Shown here piece by piece: positions 25,583 through 34,088 of a stretch of DNA of 64,000 nucleotides (positions are counted from its first letter, which is position 1; each line of letters starts with the position of its first letter). The DNA comes from Brachybacterium fresconis. Its GTDB lineage: Bacteria; Actinomycetota; Actinomycetes; Actinomycetales; Dermabacteraceae. The notes under the pieces were generated by a model. The model worked only from the letters and a program-made list of their open reading frames with translations, was not told where the DNA came from and made no database searches. Location of the stretch: the NCBI RefSeq assembly GCF_017876515.1, contig NZ_JAGIOC010000001.1:3286001-3350000 (forward strand). The letters run 5' to 3'. The position numbers were made by a program, and so were the translations under genes.

Positions 25583-26503
25583 ATGGACCATGGTCACCGC
25601 GGTTTCACCCCGCTCGAGGAACGCCTCGACGCCTGGGCGCATCGCCGCTCGCAGGCGCTCGCGGTCGACGCCAGCCGGCTGCGCCGAGGGCTGCTGGAGT
25701 TCGCGGTGTTCACGGTGAAGCAGGCCTGGGCGTGCGTCTTCGGCGCCGCGATGCTCGTGCTGCTGGTGCTCGCCGGTCTGCTCTACCCCGACGGCGCCCT
25801 CCTGGTGCGCGGCGATGCGCTGGTGATCGCCGCCGTCACGGTGCAGGCGGCGATGCTCGTGCTGCGCCTCGAAGGCGGTCGCGAGCTGTGGGTGATCATG
25901 ATCTTCCACGTCGTGGGCACCGCGATGGAGGTGTTCAAGACGCACGTCGGCTCCTGGTCCTACGAGACCGACGGGCTGCTGCGGATCGGCGGCGTCCCGC
26001 TGTACTCCGGGTTCATGTATGCCGCCGTCGGCTCCTACATGGTGCGGGTGATGCGCCTGTTCGACCTGCGGTTCGTGCGCTATCCGCCGATCTGGACGAC
26101 GGCCCTGGTCGCGGCGGCGATCTACGCGAACTTCTTCACCCACCACTATCTGCCCGACGCCCGCTGGGTGCTGCTCCTGCTGGTGGCGTGGCTGTACGCG
26201 CCGTGCGTGATGACCTTCCGCAACCGTCGCGGCGGCGCCCGGTTCCGGATGCCGATCCTGCTCGCCTTCGTCGGCGTCGCCTTCTTCCTCTGGATCGCCG
26301 AGAACGTGGGGACCTGGGCGGGGGCCTGGATCTACCCGCACCAGGCGGCCGGCTGGCAGCTCGTGCCGCTGACGAAGTTCGTCTCCTGGCTGCTGCTGAT
26401 GATGATCTCCGTGGTGCTGGTGACCTTCGTGCACCGGCCGCGGGAGCCGGACGCGGCAAGCGCCCGGAACGAGGAGGGAGAGCGCGACCGCCTCAGGCGC
26501 TGA
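25583..26503 (+). CDS. DUF817 family membrane protein
   Basis: 306-residue integral membrane protein with about eight helices. The family block is well kept: IMIFHVVGTAMEVFKTHVGS, then LYSGFMYAAVGSYMVR and MRLFDLRFVRYP, then WIAENVGTWAGAWIYPHQ. The glutamate in TAMEVFKTH and the second WIAEN suggest buried polar residues for ligand or ion handling. Function unknown. The first 35 residues are cytoplasmic and charged. Its end overlaps the convergent MFS gene by 11 nt. Confidence 0.88.
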   Translation: MDHGHRGFTPLEERLDAWAHRRSQALAVDASRLRRGLLEFAVFTVKQAWACVFGAAMLVLLVLAGLLYPDGALLVRGDALVIAAVTVQAAMLVLRLEGGRELWVIMIFHVVGTAMEVFKTHVGSWSYETDGLLRIGGVPLYSGFMYAAVGSYMVRVMRLFDLRFVRYPPIWTTALVAAAIYANFFTHHYLPDARWVLLLLVAWLYAPCVMTFRNRRGGARFRMPILLAFVGVAFFLWIAENVGTWAGAWIYPHQAAGWQLVPLTKFVSWLLLMMISVVLVTFVHRPREPDAASARNEEGERDRLRR

Positions 26504-27830
26504 TCGTGTCCTCCGCCTCGGGTCCGGCCTCCGCGCCTGCGCGCCGTCGGCCCTCCCGCGCCGCGGCGATCGCGGCCACCAGCGTCACCGCCGACAGCGC
26601 GACCAGCACCAGGCCGGGGTGCCACCACGCCTGGGACGTCCAGGTCCCCAGCGCCGAGGTCAGCAGCGGGACGAAGCCGCCCACGGTCGCCGCCACCGCG
26701 TAGGCGAGCGAGAGCGCCGAGTAGCGCAGCCGGCCCGGGAAGAGGTCGCTCATCAGTCCGCCGAGCGCGGCCCAGGACATGGTGGGCAGGATGCCGCCGA
26801 TCACCATCATCGCCACCAGCACCCCGAATCCGGCCGACTGCAGCAGGAAGTACATCGGGAAGGCGATCAGCGCGGTGCCGGCGGCGCCGATGCCGACCAC
26901 CAGCGTCGAGCTGGTGCGGGCGGCCAGTGCTCCGAAGGCGGGCACGGTGATCAGCTGCAGCAGCGAGCCGATCGTCGCGGCGGTCAGCAGCTGCAGGAAG
27001 GGATAGCCCAGCACCGCCGCGCCGTAGTTCATCGTGTAGGTGTTCATCAGCGCGTAGGAGCCGATGCCCAGCTGGGCCACCGCGACCGCGATGACCAGCG
27101 CCAGGGGACGGGTGCGCAGCAGGGCGAGCACGGGCCGGCGGGCGCGGCTGTCCGTGCGGGCCAGGCGCGAGAACACCGGGGTCTCCTCGACCCGGCGGCG
27201 CAGGTACAGCGAGACCAGCAGCAGCGGCACGGCGAGGAAGAAGGGCACGCGCCAGCCCCACGCCTGCATGGCCTGCTCGGGCAGCGTCAGCGACAGGACG
27301 ATGAACACCGCGGCGGAGAGGATCGAACCGATCGGTGAGCCGAGCTGGGGGATCGCGGCGTAGAACGCGCGCTTGAGCGGGTGGGCGTGCTCGGTGGCCA
27401 GCAGCACGGAGCCGCCCCACTCGCCGCCGAGTGAGATGCCCTGGAACAGGCGCAGCGCGACCAGTCCGGCGGCGCCCAGCCATCCGGCCTGCTCATGGGT
27501 GGGCAGCAGGCCGATCAGCCCGGTGGCCACGCCCATCAGCGTCACGGTCCACAGCAGCGTGGTGCGCCGTCCCAGGCGGTCGCCCATGTGTCCGAAGATG
27601 ATCGCGCCGACGGGGCGGATCACGAAGGAGACCGCGATCGTGCTGAAGGAGGCCAGCGTCGCACCGGCCGCCCCCAGGGGTTCGAAGAACAGCGGGCCGA
27701 CGAAGAATGCGGCGAAGTAGGCGTAGAGGTAGAAGTCGAACTGCTCCAGCGAGGTGCCGACCATGGACGCCCAGGCGATGCGCCAGGGTGAGCGGGAGCC
27801 GGCGGCCTTCGGTGCGGCAGTGGTCGTCAT
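26493..27830 (-). CDS. MFS transporter, metabolite:H+ symporter (MHS) type
   Basis: 445-residue major facilitator with 12 predicted helices. The MHS subfamily is indicated by WASMVGTSLEQFDFYLYAYF at the first helix and by the loop motif GHMGDRLGRR between helices 2 and 3, followed by RLFQGISLGGEWGGS. Relatives (ProP, ShiA, citrate or dicarboxylate carriers) move organic acids or osmolytes with protons; the substrate is open. The ATG at 27830 starts a normal length. It is divergent from nrtR with 298 bp between starts, and one GTTAAAGTC site lies nearer this side, so it could belong to the NrtR regulon (for example quinolinate, nicotinate or aspartate uptake), but that is a guess. Confidence 0.88.
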   Translation of the reverse strand: MTTTAAPKAAGSRSPWRIAWASMVGTSLEQFDFYLYAYFAAFFVGPLFFEPLGAAGATLASFSTIAVSFVIRPVGAIIFGHMGDRLGRRTTLLWTVTLMGVATGLIGLLPTHEQAGWLGAAGLVALRLFQGISLGGEWGGSVLLATEHAHPLKRAFYAAIPQLGSPIGSILSAAVFIVLSLTLPEQAMQAWGWRVPFFLAVPLLLVSLYLRRRVEETPVFSRLARTDSRARRPVLALLRTRPLALVIAVAVAQLGIGSYALMNTYTMNYGAAVLGYPFLQLLTAATIGSLLQLITVPAFGALAARTSSTLVVGIGAAGTALIAFPMYFLLQSAGFGVLVAMMVIGGILPTMSWAALGGLMSDLFPGRLRYSALSLAYAVAATVGGFVPLLTSALGTWTSQAWWHPGLVLVALSAVTLVAAIAAAREGRRRAGAEAGPEAEDTISA

Positions 27831-27999
27831 GATCTCTCGCTTCCTGCCGCGGCGGGCACCGGGATGCGCCGTGCACGCATCCGTCGGCACAGCGCGGCTC
27901 GGCCCGGGAACATTCCCGCCCCGGCGGCTGCGGGCGAGGGGCGTCACAGGAGCCGGGACGGCGGCGGGTCGGCGCGGGCCCGCCACGGGCCCGGGTCGA

Positions 28000-28111
28000 G
28001 TTAAAGTCACCGATCTCGTGACGCCGCTCACACGAAAGCGTCACAGCATCCTCTTCTGGTCACGGTGAGTCTAATGTCCTCGTCACCAGTAAAGGTCCTC
28101 GGGACTTTAAC
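28000..28111. promoter_or_regulatory. probable NrtR operator region (inverted GTTAAAGTC sites)
   Basis: GTTAAAGTC at 28000-28008 recurs inverted as GACTTTAAC at 28103-28111. The latter forms a quasi-palindrome with GTAAAGGTC at 28089-28097, centred just upstream of the nrtR Shine-Dalgarno, a position that would block transcription. That NrtR binds here is inferred from position and autoregulation known for the family, not from a known motif match. Confidence 0.55.
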
Positions 28112-28128
28112 AGGAGGTGTCGCCGACG

Positions 28129-28815
28129 ATGAACGATCCGATCTCCCTGGCCGTCTCGACGGTCATCTTCGCCCTGCGCCCTCATCCGACCACCCGTCGG
28201 CTGGCGCTGTGGGTCCCGCTGGTGCGTCGCATCCGTGCTCCCCACCAGGGACGATGGGCGCTGCCGGGCGGTCCGCTGACCCCCGACGAAGGGCTGGCCG
28301 CGTCGGCCGCGCGGAACCTGCGCGAGACCACGCAGCTGACCCCGCAGTACCTCGAGCAGCTCTACGCCTTCGGCGGTCTGGACCGGGCGCCCACGGCCGC
28401 CGAGCGCACCGTCTCGGTCGTCTACTGGGCGCTGGTGCGCCCCGAGGAGGCCGACGCCGGCGCGGCCGGCGTGAACGTGCAGTGGTTCGTCGCCGACGAG
28501 GTGCCCGAGCTGGCCTTCGACCACTCGCTGATCGTTCAGTACGCCCTGTGGCGCCTGCGCAACAAGGTCGAGTACTCCCGCATCGCCGCCGCCTTCCTGG
28601 GGGAGTCCTTCACCCTCGCGGAGCTGCGCGGCGTCCATGAGGCGGTCCTGCAGCGCACCCTCGACCCCGCCAACTTCCGCCGCCAGATGGAGGCCTCGGG
28701 CCGCCTCGTCGCGACCGACGCCTTCCGCACCGGCGGACGCCACCGCCCGGCCCGCCTCTACCGCCACGACCGATCCATCCACCTCGCCGACAACGGCCCC
28801 CTCACGGGCCAGTGA
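28129..28815 (+). CDS. nrtR: NrtR, Nudix-type transcriptional regulator of NAD metabolism
   Basis: 228 residues: an N-terminal Nudix-fold domain that senses ADP-ribose or related NAD breakdown products, and a C-terminal winged helix that binds DNA. The Nudix box is degenerate (LPGGPLTPDEGLAASAARNL, then RETTQLT), lacking the full catalytic REuxEE set as in many NrtR proteins. The winged helix lies at about 150-228 with SFTLAELRGVHEAVL and the NrtR tail TGGRHRPARLYR. The ATG at 28129 has AGGAGG 11 nt upstream; a GTG 12 nt earlier is in frame. It is the first gene of the NAD operon, and its stop overlaps a GTG of the nadA frame. Confidence 0.93.
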   Translation: MNDPISLAVSTVIFALRPHPTTRRLALWVPLVRRIRAPHQGRWALPGGPLTPDEGLAASAARNLRETTQLTPQYLEQLYAFGGLDRAPTAAERTVSVVYWALVRPEEADAGAAGVNVQWFVADEVPELAFDHSLIVQYALWRLRNKVEYSRIAAAFLGESFTLAELRGVHEAVLQRTLDPANFRRQMEASGRLVATDAFRTGGRHRPARLYRHDRSIHLADNGPLTGQ

Positions 28816-28841
28816 CCCCACAACCCACCGGAGAGCACGCC

Positions 28842-30209
28842 ATGACCACCACCCACAGCTCCGTCGACCTGACCCTCCGCGACATCTCGGCCGGCACCAC
28901 CACCGGCAGCAGCTGCTCCACCGAGCTGCTCGACGCCCCCTGGGACGTCGACGCCCGCGACCCCGGCTACGGCCCCGGCGCCTCGATGGCAGACCCGATC
29001 CCGGCCGCCGCCCCGCGCCAGGGAGAGATCCCCCAGGAGTACCGCGACGCGAGCGCCGAGGAGCTGGACCGCCGGATCCGCGCCGCGAAGGCGGAGCTCG
29101 GGGACCGTGCGGTGGTGCTCGGGCACTTCTACCAGCGCGACGAGGTCATCCAGTACGCCGACCACGTGGGCGACTCCTTCCAGCTCGCCACCGCCGCGAC
29201 GGCCCGCACCGAGGCCGAGGCGATCATCTTCTGCGGGGTGCACTTCATGGCCGAGACCGCCGATCTGCTCTCCGGGCCCGACCAGGCCGTGATCCTGCCC
29301 AACCTCGCCGCCGGCTGCTCGATGGCGGACATGGCGGACATCGACCAGGTCGAGGAGTGCTGGGAGCAGCTCATGGAGGTCTACGGCGGCGAGACGCCGG
29401 GGGTCGACGGCCGGATGCCGGTCATCCCCGTGACCTACATGAACTCCTCCGCGGACATCAAGGGCTTCGTGGGCCGCCACGGCGGCATCGTGTGCACCTC
29501 CTCGAACGCTTCGACGGTGCTGGAGTGGGCCTTCGAGCGCGGGCAGCGGGTGCTGTTCTTCCCCGACCAGCACCTGGGCCGCAACACCGCCAAGGCCATG
29601 GGGATCTCCCTGGACGAGATGCCGATGTGGAACCCCGGCCGACCCCTCGGCGGCAACGACGAACAGACCCTGCACGACGCCAAGGTGGTGCTCTGGCACG
29701 GCTTCTGCTCGGTCCACAAGCGCTTCACGACGGCGCAGATCGACACGGCCCGCGCCGAGCACCCCGGCGTGCGGGTCATCGTCCACCCCGAGTGCCCCAT
29801 GCCCGTGGTCGACGCGGCCGACGAATCCGGCTCCACCGACTACATCCGCCGCGCCATCGAGGGCGCCGCCGAGCCCACCACCTTCGCCATCGGCACCGAG
29901 ATCAACCTGGTCCAGCGCCTGGCCGCCCAGCACCCGCAGCACACGATCTTCTGCCTCGACCCGGTGGTGTGCCCCTGCTCGACGATGTACCGAATCCACC
30001 CCGGCTACCTCGCCTGGGCCCTCGAATCGCTGCTGGACGGCGAGGTCATCAACCGCATCAGCGTCGGCGAGGACGTCGCCGAGCCCGCCCGGGCGGCCCT
30101 GGAGCGGATGCTCGCCGCGAAACCCGCGCCGGACAGCGCCGCCCCGGCGTCGAGCGTCACCCCGGGGCCGGGTTCCGCCCCGGCGTCGAGCACCGCCGCG
30201 GAGCGCTGA
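28842..30209 (+). CDS. nadA: quinolinate synthase A
   Basis: [4Fe-4S] enzyme that condenses iminoaspartate (from NadB) with dihydroxyacetone phosphate to quinolinate. The 455-residue protein belongs to the longer actinobacterial type. Cluster cysteines are visible in FCGVHFMAETA, HPECPMPVVD and VCPCSTMYRIHP. VLGHFYQRDEVIQYAD and MNSSADIKGFVG are core motifs. The N-terminal 60 residues are a polar extension, and the last 35 are a Pro/Ala/Ser tail (SVTPGPGSAPASS). ATG at 28842 is chosen for GGAGAG 7 nt upstream. Oxygen-sensitive cluster building may use the desulfurase encoded at the operon's end. Confidence 0.95.
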   Translation: MTTTHSSVDLTLRDISAGTTTGSSCSTELLDAPWDVDARDPGYGPGASMADPIPAAAPRQGEIPQEYRDASAEELDRRIRAAKAELGDRAVVLGHFYQRDEVIQYADHVGDSFQLATAATARTEAEAIIFCGVHFMAETADLLSGPDQAVILPNLAAGCSMADMADIDQVEECWEQLMEVYGGETPGVDGRMPVIPVTYMNSSADIKGFVGRHGGIVCTSSNASTVLEWAFERGQRVLFFPDQHLGRNTAKAMGISLDEMPMWNPGRPLGGNDEQTLHDAKVVLWHGFCSVHKRFTTAQIDTARAEHPGVRVIVHPECPMPVVDAADESGSTDYIRRAIEGAAEPTTFAIGTEINLVQRLAAQHPQHTIFCLDPVVCPCSTMYRIHPGYLAWALESLLDGEVINRISVGEDVAEPARAALERMLAAKPAPDSAAPASSVTPGPGSAPASSTAAER

Positions 30210-30211
30210 GC

Positions 30212-31987
30212 ATGGCGCGGGAGCAGGAGGCCGGGCTGGGCACCGAGGTGCTGGTGGTCGGCTCCGGCATCGCGGGGCTGACGGCGGCGCTGCGCGCCTC
30301 TCGGCACGCGGACGTGCTGCTGGTGACCAAGACCGAGCTGGCCGACGGTTCGACCCGCCATGCCCAGGGCGGCATCGCCGGGGCGCTGGATCCCTCCGAC
30401 AGCCCGGCCGCGCACGCCCGCGACACCCTCGCCGCGGGCGCCGGACTGGGCGAGACCGAGGCGGTGCGCGTGCTGTGCCAGGGCGGCCCCGACGCGATCG
30501 CCGACCTCATCGCCCGCGGTGTCGACTTCGACCGTGCGGCGGACGGCACCTACGCCTGCGGTCTCGAAGGTGCCCACGGCCGGCCACGCATCCTCCACGC
30601 CGGTGGGGACGCGACCGGGCGTGCGATCGTGGACGCCCTGGTCGCGGCGGTGCGCGTGCAGGCTGCGGGGGAGTCGACCGGGTCGCTGACCGTGCTCGAG
30701 CACGCCGCTCTCGAGGACCTGCTGGTCCAGGATGGCCGCGTGGTCGGTGCCGAGCTGCTGACGGCCGACGGGTCGCGGCGGCCGGTGCACGCCTCCGCGA
30801 CAGTCCTCGCCACGGGTGGTGCCGGGCAGCTCTTCTCCCACACCACCAATCCCGTCGTCGCCACCGGTGACGGGATCGCCGCCGCCTGGCGGGCCGGTGC
30901 CGCGCTCGAGGACCTCGAGTTCTACCAGTTCCATCCCACCGCGCTCGCCGTGCCCGGGTCCTTCCTGCTGTCCGAAGCGGTGCGCGGTGAAGGGGCGGTG
31001 CTGCGCGACGAGCAGGGCCGGCGCTTCCTGCCCGGCATCGACCCGCGGGCGGAGCTCGCCCCGCGCGATGTGGTGGCCCGGGCCATCGCCCAGGTCATGG
31101 CCGTCCAGGACGGGCGGCCCGTGCTGCTGGACGCCACCGGGATCGGCGCGGAGCGCCTGCGGGAACGGTTCCCCACGATCGATGCCGCCGTGCGCGCGGC
31201 CGGGTTCGACTGGGGCAGCCGGCCCGTTCCCGTCACCCCGGCCGCGCACTACTGGATGGGTGGCATCCGCACCGATCTCGAGGGGCGCACCAGCCTGCCC
31301 GGTCTGTCCGCGGCGGGGGAGTGCGCCCGCACGGGCGTCCACGGCGCCAACCGCCTGGCCTCGAACTCGCTGCTCGAAGGCGCGGTGTTCGGAGCCCGGG
31401 CCGGTGACGCGGCGGCCGGCGCGGCCCGGGCGGGGGTGGGACTCACCGGCGCGGCCCGGGCGGGGGTGGGGCTCACCGGCGCGGCCGAGCTCCCCTCCGC
31501 GTCCCCGGCTCCCGGTCAGAGCGCATCCACGGGCGTTATACGAGCATCGAGCGCCATATATGCCGAGGCTGCTCACCGAGCGCCCGTGGATACGCCGCCC
31601 TCCCCTCCGTCTCCGCCATGTGCCCTGCCCGGGGTCCCCTCACGCGATGTCGTTCCCACGTCGCCGCCCCGCGTCGATCCCACGCCGTGGACCCGGTCCG
31701 CGCTGCAGGAGCTGATGTGGTCCCACGTCGGGCTGCTGCGCACGGGCGAGCAGCTCACCGCGGCCGCCGCGCAGCTCGCCGTCTGGCAGGGCCCGGACCC
31801 CGCCGCCCTCACCACGGTCGGCGAGCTCGAGGACCGCAATCTCCTCGACCTCGCCCGCCTGCTCACCGCCCACGCCCTGGCGCGGACCACATCCGTCGGC
31901 GCCCATCACCGCCTCGACGATCCGTCCGTCGCGCCGGACGATCGGATCCCCGCTCCCGACCCCTCGCAGGAGGCCCTCGCATGCTGA
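30212..31987 (+). CDS. nadB: L-aspartate oxidase with an in-frame insertion
   Basis: FAD enzyme that oxidises aspartate to iminoaspartate for NadA. It has 591 residues against a usual 530-560. The FAD site VVGSGIAGLTAALRA is at residues 14-28, SRHAQGGIAG-type region (TRHAQGGIAGAL) near 49, active-site motifs FYQFHPTAL and HGANRLASNSLLE follow. Between residue 400 and about 490 lies a non-conserved insertion: two copies of a 10-residue repeat (GAARAGVGLT), then a stretch encoded by a palindromic element (31525-31591), then a proline-rich part. The helical C-domain (LQELMWSHVGLLR) resumes intact, so the enzyme is probably active. Start 2 nt after nadA; its end overlaps nadC by 7 nt. Confidence 0.93.
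   Translation: MAREQEAGLGTEVLVVGSGIAGLTAALRASRHADVLLVTKTELADGSTRHAQGGIAGALDPSDSPAAHARDTLAAGAGLGETEAVRVLCQGGPDAIADLIARGVDFDRAADGTYACGLEGAHGRPRILHAGGDATGRAIVDALVAAVRVQAAGESTGSLTVLEHAALEDLLVQDGRVVGAELLTADGSRRPVHASATVLATGGAGQLFSHTTNPVVATGDGIAAAWRAGAALEDLEFYQFHPTALAVPGSFLLSEAVRGEGAVLRDEQGRRFLPGIDPRAELAPRDVVARAIAQVMAVQDGRPVLLDATGIGAERLRERFPTIDAAVRAAGFDWGSRPVPVTPAAHYWMGGIRTDLEGRTSLPGLSAAGECARTGVHGANRLASNSLLEGAVFGARAGDAAAGAARAGVGLTGAARAGVGLTGAAELPSASPAPGQSASTGVIRASSAIYAEAAHRAPVDTPPSPPSPPCALPGVPSRDVVPTSPPRVDPTPWTRSALQELMWSHVGLLRTGEQLTAAAAQLAVWQGPDPAALTTVGELEDRNLLDLARLLTAHALARTTSVGAHHRLDDPSVAPDDRIPAPDPSQEALAC
31421..31480 (+). repeat. 30-bp direct repeat, two copies, inside nadB
   Basis: Two 30-bp copies starting GCGGCCCGGGCGGGGGTGGG differ at one base and keep the reading frame, adding 10 residues each. 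They open the non-conserved insertion in nadB. Confidence 0.92.
31525..31591. repeat. palindromic element inside the nadB reading frame (family B)
   Basis: Outer arms ATCCACGGGCG (31525-31535) and CGCCCGTGGAT (31581-31591) pair perfectly; inner GAGCA (31542) pairs with TGCTC (31570). The left arm contains TATACGAGCATC, shared exactly with the element at 11061-11134; the right arms also resemble each other. The A/T-rich centre (CATATAT) is unlike the surrounding coding DNA. It keeps the frame open. Confidence 0.8.
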
Positions 31988-32859
31988 CCACCTCGCCCGC
32001 CCTGCCGACCGCCCAGATCGACCCCGTCGTCGCCGCCGCGCTCGCCGAGGACGCCCCGTGGGGTGACCTGACCGGCCAGGTGCTCCTGCCCGCCGACGCC
32101 ACCGCGAGCGCGCAGCTCGTCGCTCGCGAGGACGGCGTGGCCGCCGGTCTCGCGGTGTTCGCCGCCGCCTTCCGCCTCACCGATCCCGCCACCGAGGTGA
32201 CCGCTCGCCTCGCCGACGGGGACAGCTTCACCGCCGGTGACGTGCTGGCCACCGTGACCGGGCCGGCCCGCGCCGTCGTCCAGGCCGAGCGGATCGCCCT
32301 GAACTTCAGCCAGCGGATGTCCGGCATCGCGACGCTCACCCGGCGCTTCGTCGAGGCCGTCGAGGGCACCGGCGCGGCCATCACCGACACCCGCAAGACC
32401 ACCCCCGGCCTGCGCGCCCTCGAACGGCATGCCGTGCGCTGCGGCGGCGGGGTCAACCACCGCTTCTCCCTCTCGGACGCCGTGATGGCCAAGGACAACC
32501 ACCTCGCGGTGCTCCAGCAGCAGGGCCTGGACCTCACGGAGGCGATCCGCCACGCCCGGGTCCAGCTCGGCCACACCACCTCCCTCGAGGTCGAGGTGGA
32601 CCGGATCGATCAGATCGAGCCGGTCATCGCCGGCGGTGTCGACATCATCATGCTCGACAACTTCTCCCTCGAGGACCTCGCCCGGGGCGTGCAGCTGATC
32701 GCCGGCCGCGCGATCATCGAGGCCAGCGGCACCGTCACCCTCGGGACCGTCGGCGACATCGCCCGCACCGGGGTGGACGTCATCTCCTCCGGCGCCCTGA
32801 CCCACAGCGCACGGCACCTCGACCTCGGCCTCGACATGACCGTCACCTCCGGAGCCTGA
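31981..32859 (+). CDS. nadC: nicotinate-nucleotide pyrophosphorylase (carboxylating)
   Basis: Converts quinolinate and PRPP to nicotinate mononucleotide and CO2, the third de novo step. 292 residues, normal length. Recognisable parts: EDAPWGDLTGQVLLP at the N-terminus, LNFSQRMSGIATLTRRFV, TDTRKTTPGLRALER with active-site Arg/Lys, CGGGVNHRFSLSDAVMAKDNH, and LDNFSLEDL. The ATG overlaps the nadB stop by 7 nt (ATGCTGA), so the genes are translationally coupled. Confidence 0.96.
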   Translation: MLTTSPALPTAQIDPVVAAALAEDAPWGDLTGQVLLPADATASAQLVAREDGVAAGLAVFAAAFRLTDPATEVTARLADGDSFTAGDVLATVTGPARAVVQAERIALNFSQRMSGIATLTRRFVEAVEGTGAAITDTRKTTPGLRALERHAVRCGGGVNHRFSLSDAVMAKDNHLAVLQQQGLDLTEAIRHARVQLGHTTSLEVEVDRIDQIEPVIAGGVDIIMLDNFSLEDLARGVQLIAGRAIIEASGTVTLGTVGDIARTGVDVISSGALTHSARHLDLGLDMTVTSGA

Positions 32860-32870
32860 AGGAGGCGCCG

Positions 32871-34004
32871 ATGCTCTACCTCGACACCGCCGCCACCACC
32901 CCGGTGCGCCGCGAAGCGCTCGAGGCCGCCTGGCCCTACCTCACCGGCACCTTCGGCAACCCCTCCAGCCACCACGCGGTGGGGGAGGCCGCCGCCGCGG
33001 GGCTGGAGGATGCCCGTCGGCGCGTGGCCGCCGTGCTCGGGGTGCGCCGCAGCGACCTCGTCTTCACCGCCGGCGGCACGGAGGCCGCGAACCTCGCGAT
33101 CAAGGGGCTCGCGCTCGCGACTCCGCGCGGAAAGCACCTGGTCACCGCCGCCACCGAGCACGAGGCCGTGCTGGAGACCGTCGACTTCCTCCGCCGCGTC
33201 CACGGCTTCGAGGTCTCCCACGTCGGGGTCGCCGCCGACGGGACCATCACCGCCGAGGCCCTGCGTGCCGCGCTGCGGAAGGACACCACTCTGGTCTCCC
33301 TCGCGCTGGCGAACAACGAGATCGGCACGATCACGGACGTGCGGGCGCTCGCCGAGGTCGCCCACGAGGTCGGAGCCCTGGTCCACACCGATGCCGTCCA
33401 GGCCGCCGGGTGGCTGGACCTGCGCGGGCTCGGCGTCGATGCGCTGACCCTCTCGGGCCACAAGCTCGGCGCCCCCAAGGGGATCGGCCTGGCCATGATC
33501 CGCGGACGCCTGCCGGTGGAGCCGCTGGTCCACGGCGGCGGGCAGGAGAACGGCCGCCGATCCGGCACCGAGAACGTCGCCTTCGCCGTGGCCCTCGCGA
33601 CCGCGCTCGAGCTCGCCGAGACCGAGCGGGAGCAGAAAGCGGCGCGCCTGGCCCCGCTGCGCGACCATTTCCTCGAGCGCGTGCTCACCGCGCGCGAGGG
33701 CGTGCTGCGGACCGGGGCGGATCCCCGCCATGCGGGGGCGCGGCTGCCGGGCCACGCATCCTTCTGCGTGTCCGGTCGCAGCGGGGAGTCGATCCTGCTG
33801 GACCTCGCCGAGCGCGGCGTGATCGCCTCCAGCGGCTCGGCCTGCGCCGCCGGCAGCGACGAGCCCTCCCACGTGCTCACGGCTCTGGGCATCCCCCGCG
33901 AGGTCGCCCAGACCGCGGTGCGCATCACCCTGCCCGCCGACGTCACGGCCGCACAGCTCGCGGCGGCCACCTCCGCGCTCGAGGAGGTCCTCGCCCGCCC
34001 GTGA
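32871..34004 (+). CDS. cysteine desulfurase (NifS/IscS-like) of the NAD operon
   Basis: PLP enzyme of 377 residues that takes sulfur from cysteine. Motifs: YLDTAATTPV at the start, TAGGTEAANLAIKG, the PLP lysine in TLSGHKLGAPKG near 200, and the catalytic cysteine in SSGSACAAGSDEPS near 327. The position right after nadC (11 nt, with AAGGAGG before the ATG) is seen in other bacteria and suggests it builds or repairs the NadA Fe-S cluster. It may also feed SufE (4449) or tRNA thiolation. It is the last gene of the nrtR operon. Confidence 0.93.
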   Translation: MLYLDTAATTPVRREALEAAWPYLTGTFGNPSSHHAVGEAAAAGLEDARRRVAAVLGVRRSDLVFTAGGTEAANLAIKGLALATPRGKHLVTAATEHEAVLETVDFLRRVHGFEVSHVGVAADGTITAEALRAALRKDTTLVSLALANNEIGTITDVRALAEVAHEVGALVHTDAVQAAGWLDLRGLGVDALTLSGHKLGAPKGIGLAMIRGRLPVEPLVHGGGQENGRRSGTENVAFAVALATALELAETEREQKAARLAPLRDHFLERVLTAREGVLRTGADPRHAGARLPGHASFCVSGRSGESILLDLAERGVIASSGSACAAGSDEPSHVLTALGIPREVAQTAVRITLPADVTAAQLAAATSALEEVLARP

Positions 34005-34076
34005 ACCGGCGACCTCCGCCGGCGCGATGGCGGATGGCGGCATGTGAATCGTTCCGGTCCGGTGCCTCTGTACCCG

Positions 34077-34082
34077 TAGACT
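34077..34082 (+). promoter_or_regulatory. -10 hexamer TAGACT of a leaderless promoter (nucleotidyltransferase gene)
   Basis: TAGACT, 6 nt, then GTG at 34089; no Shine-Dalgarno. The predicted transcription start is the G of the start codon. Confidence 0.55.
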
Positions 34083-34088
34083 CCCGGC

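Noticed and set aside
22378-25584. Very long minus-strand frame reaching from the GCS2 gene across the flavoprotein gene
   Set aside because: Only the first 499 codons form a real gene; the upstream part is antisense to the flavoprotein and the 26-bp array.
28637-30211. Upstream part of the nadB reading frame through nadA
   Set aside because: Arg/Pro-rich shadow of nadA; NadB homology starts at the ATG at 30212.
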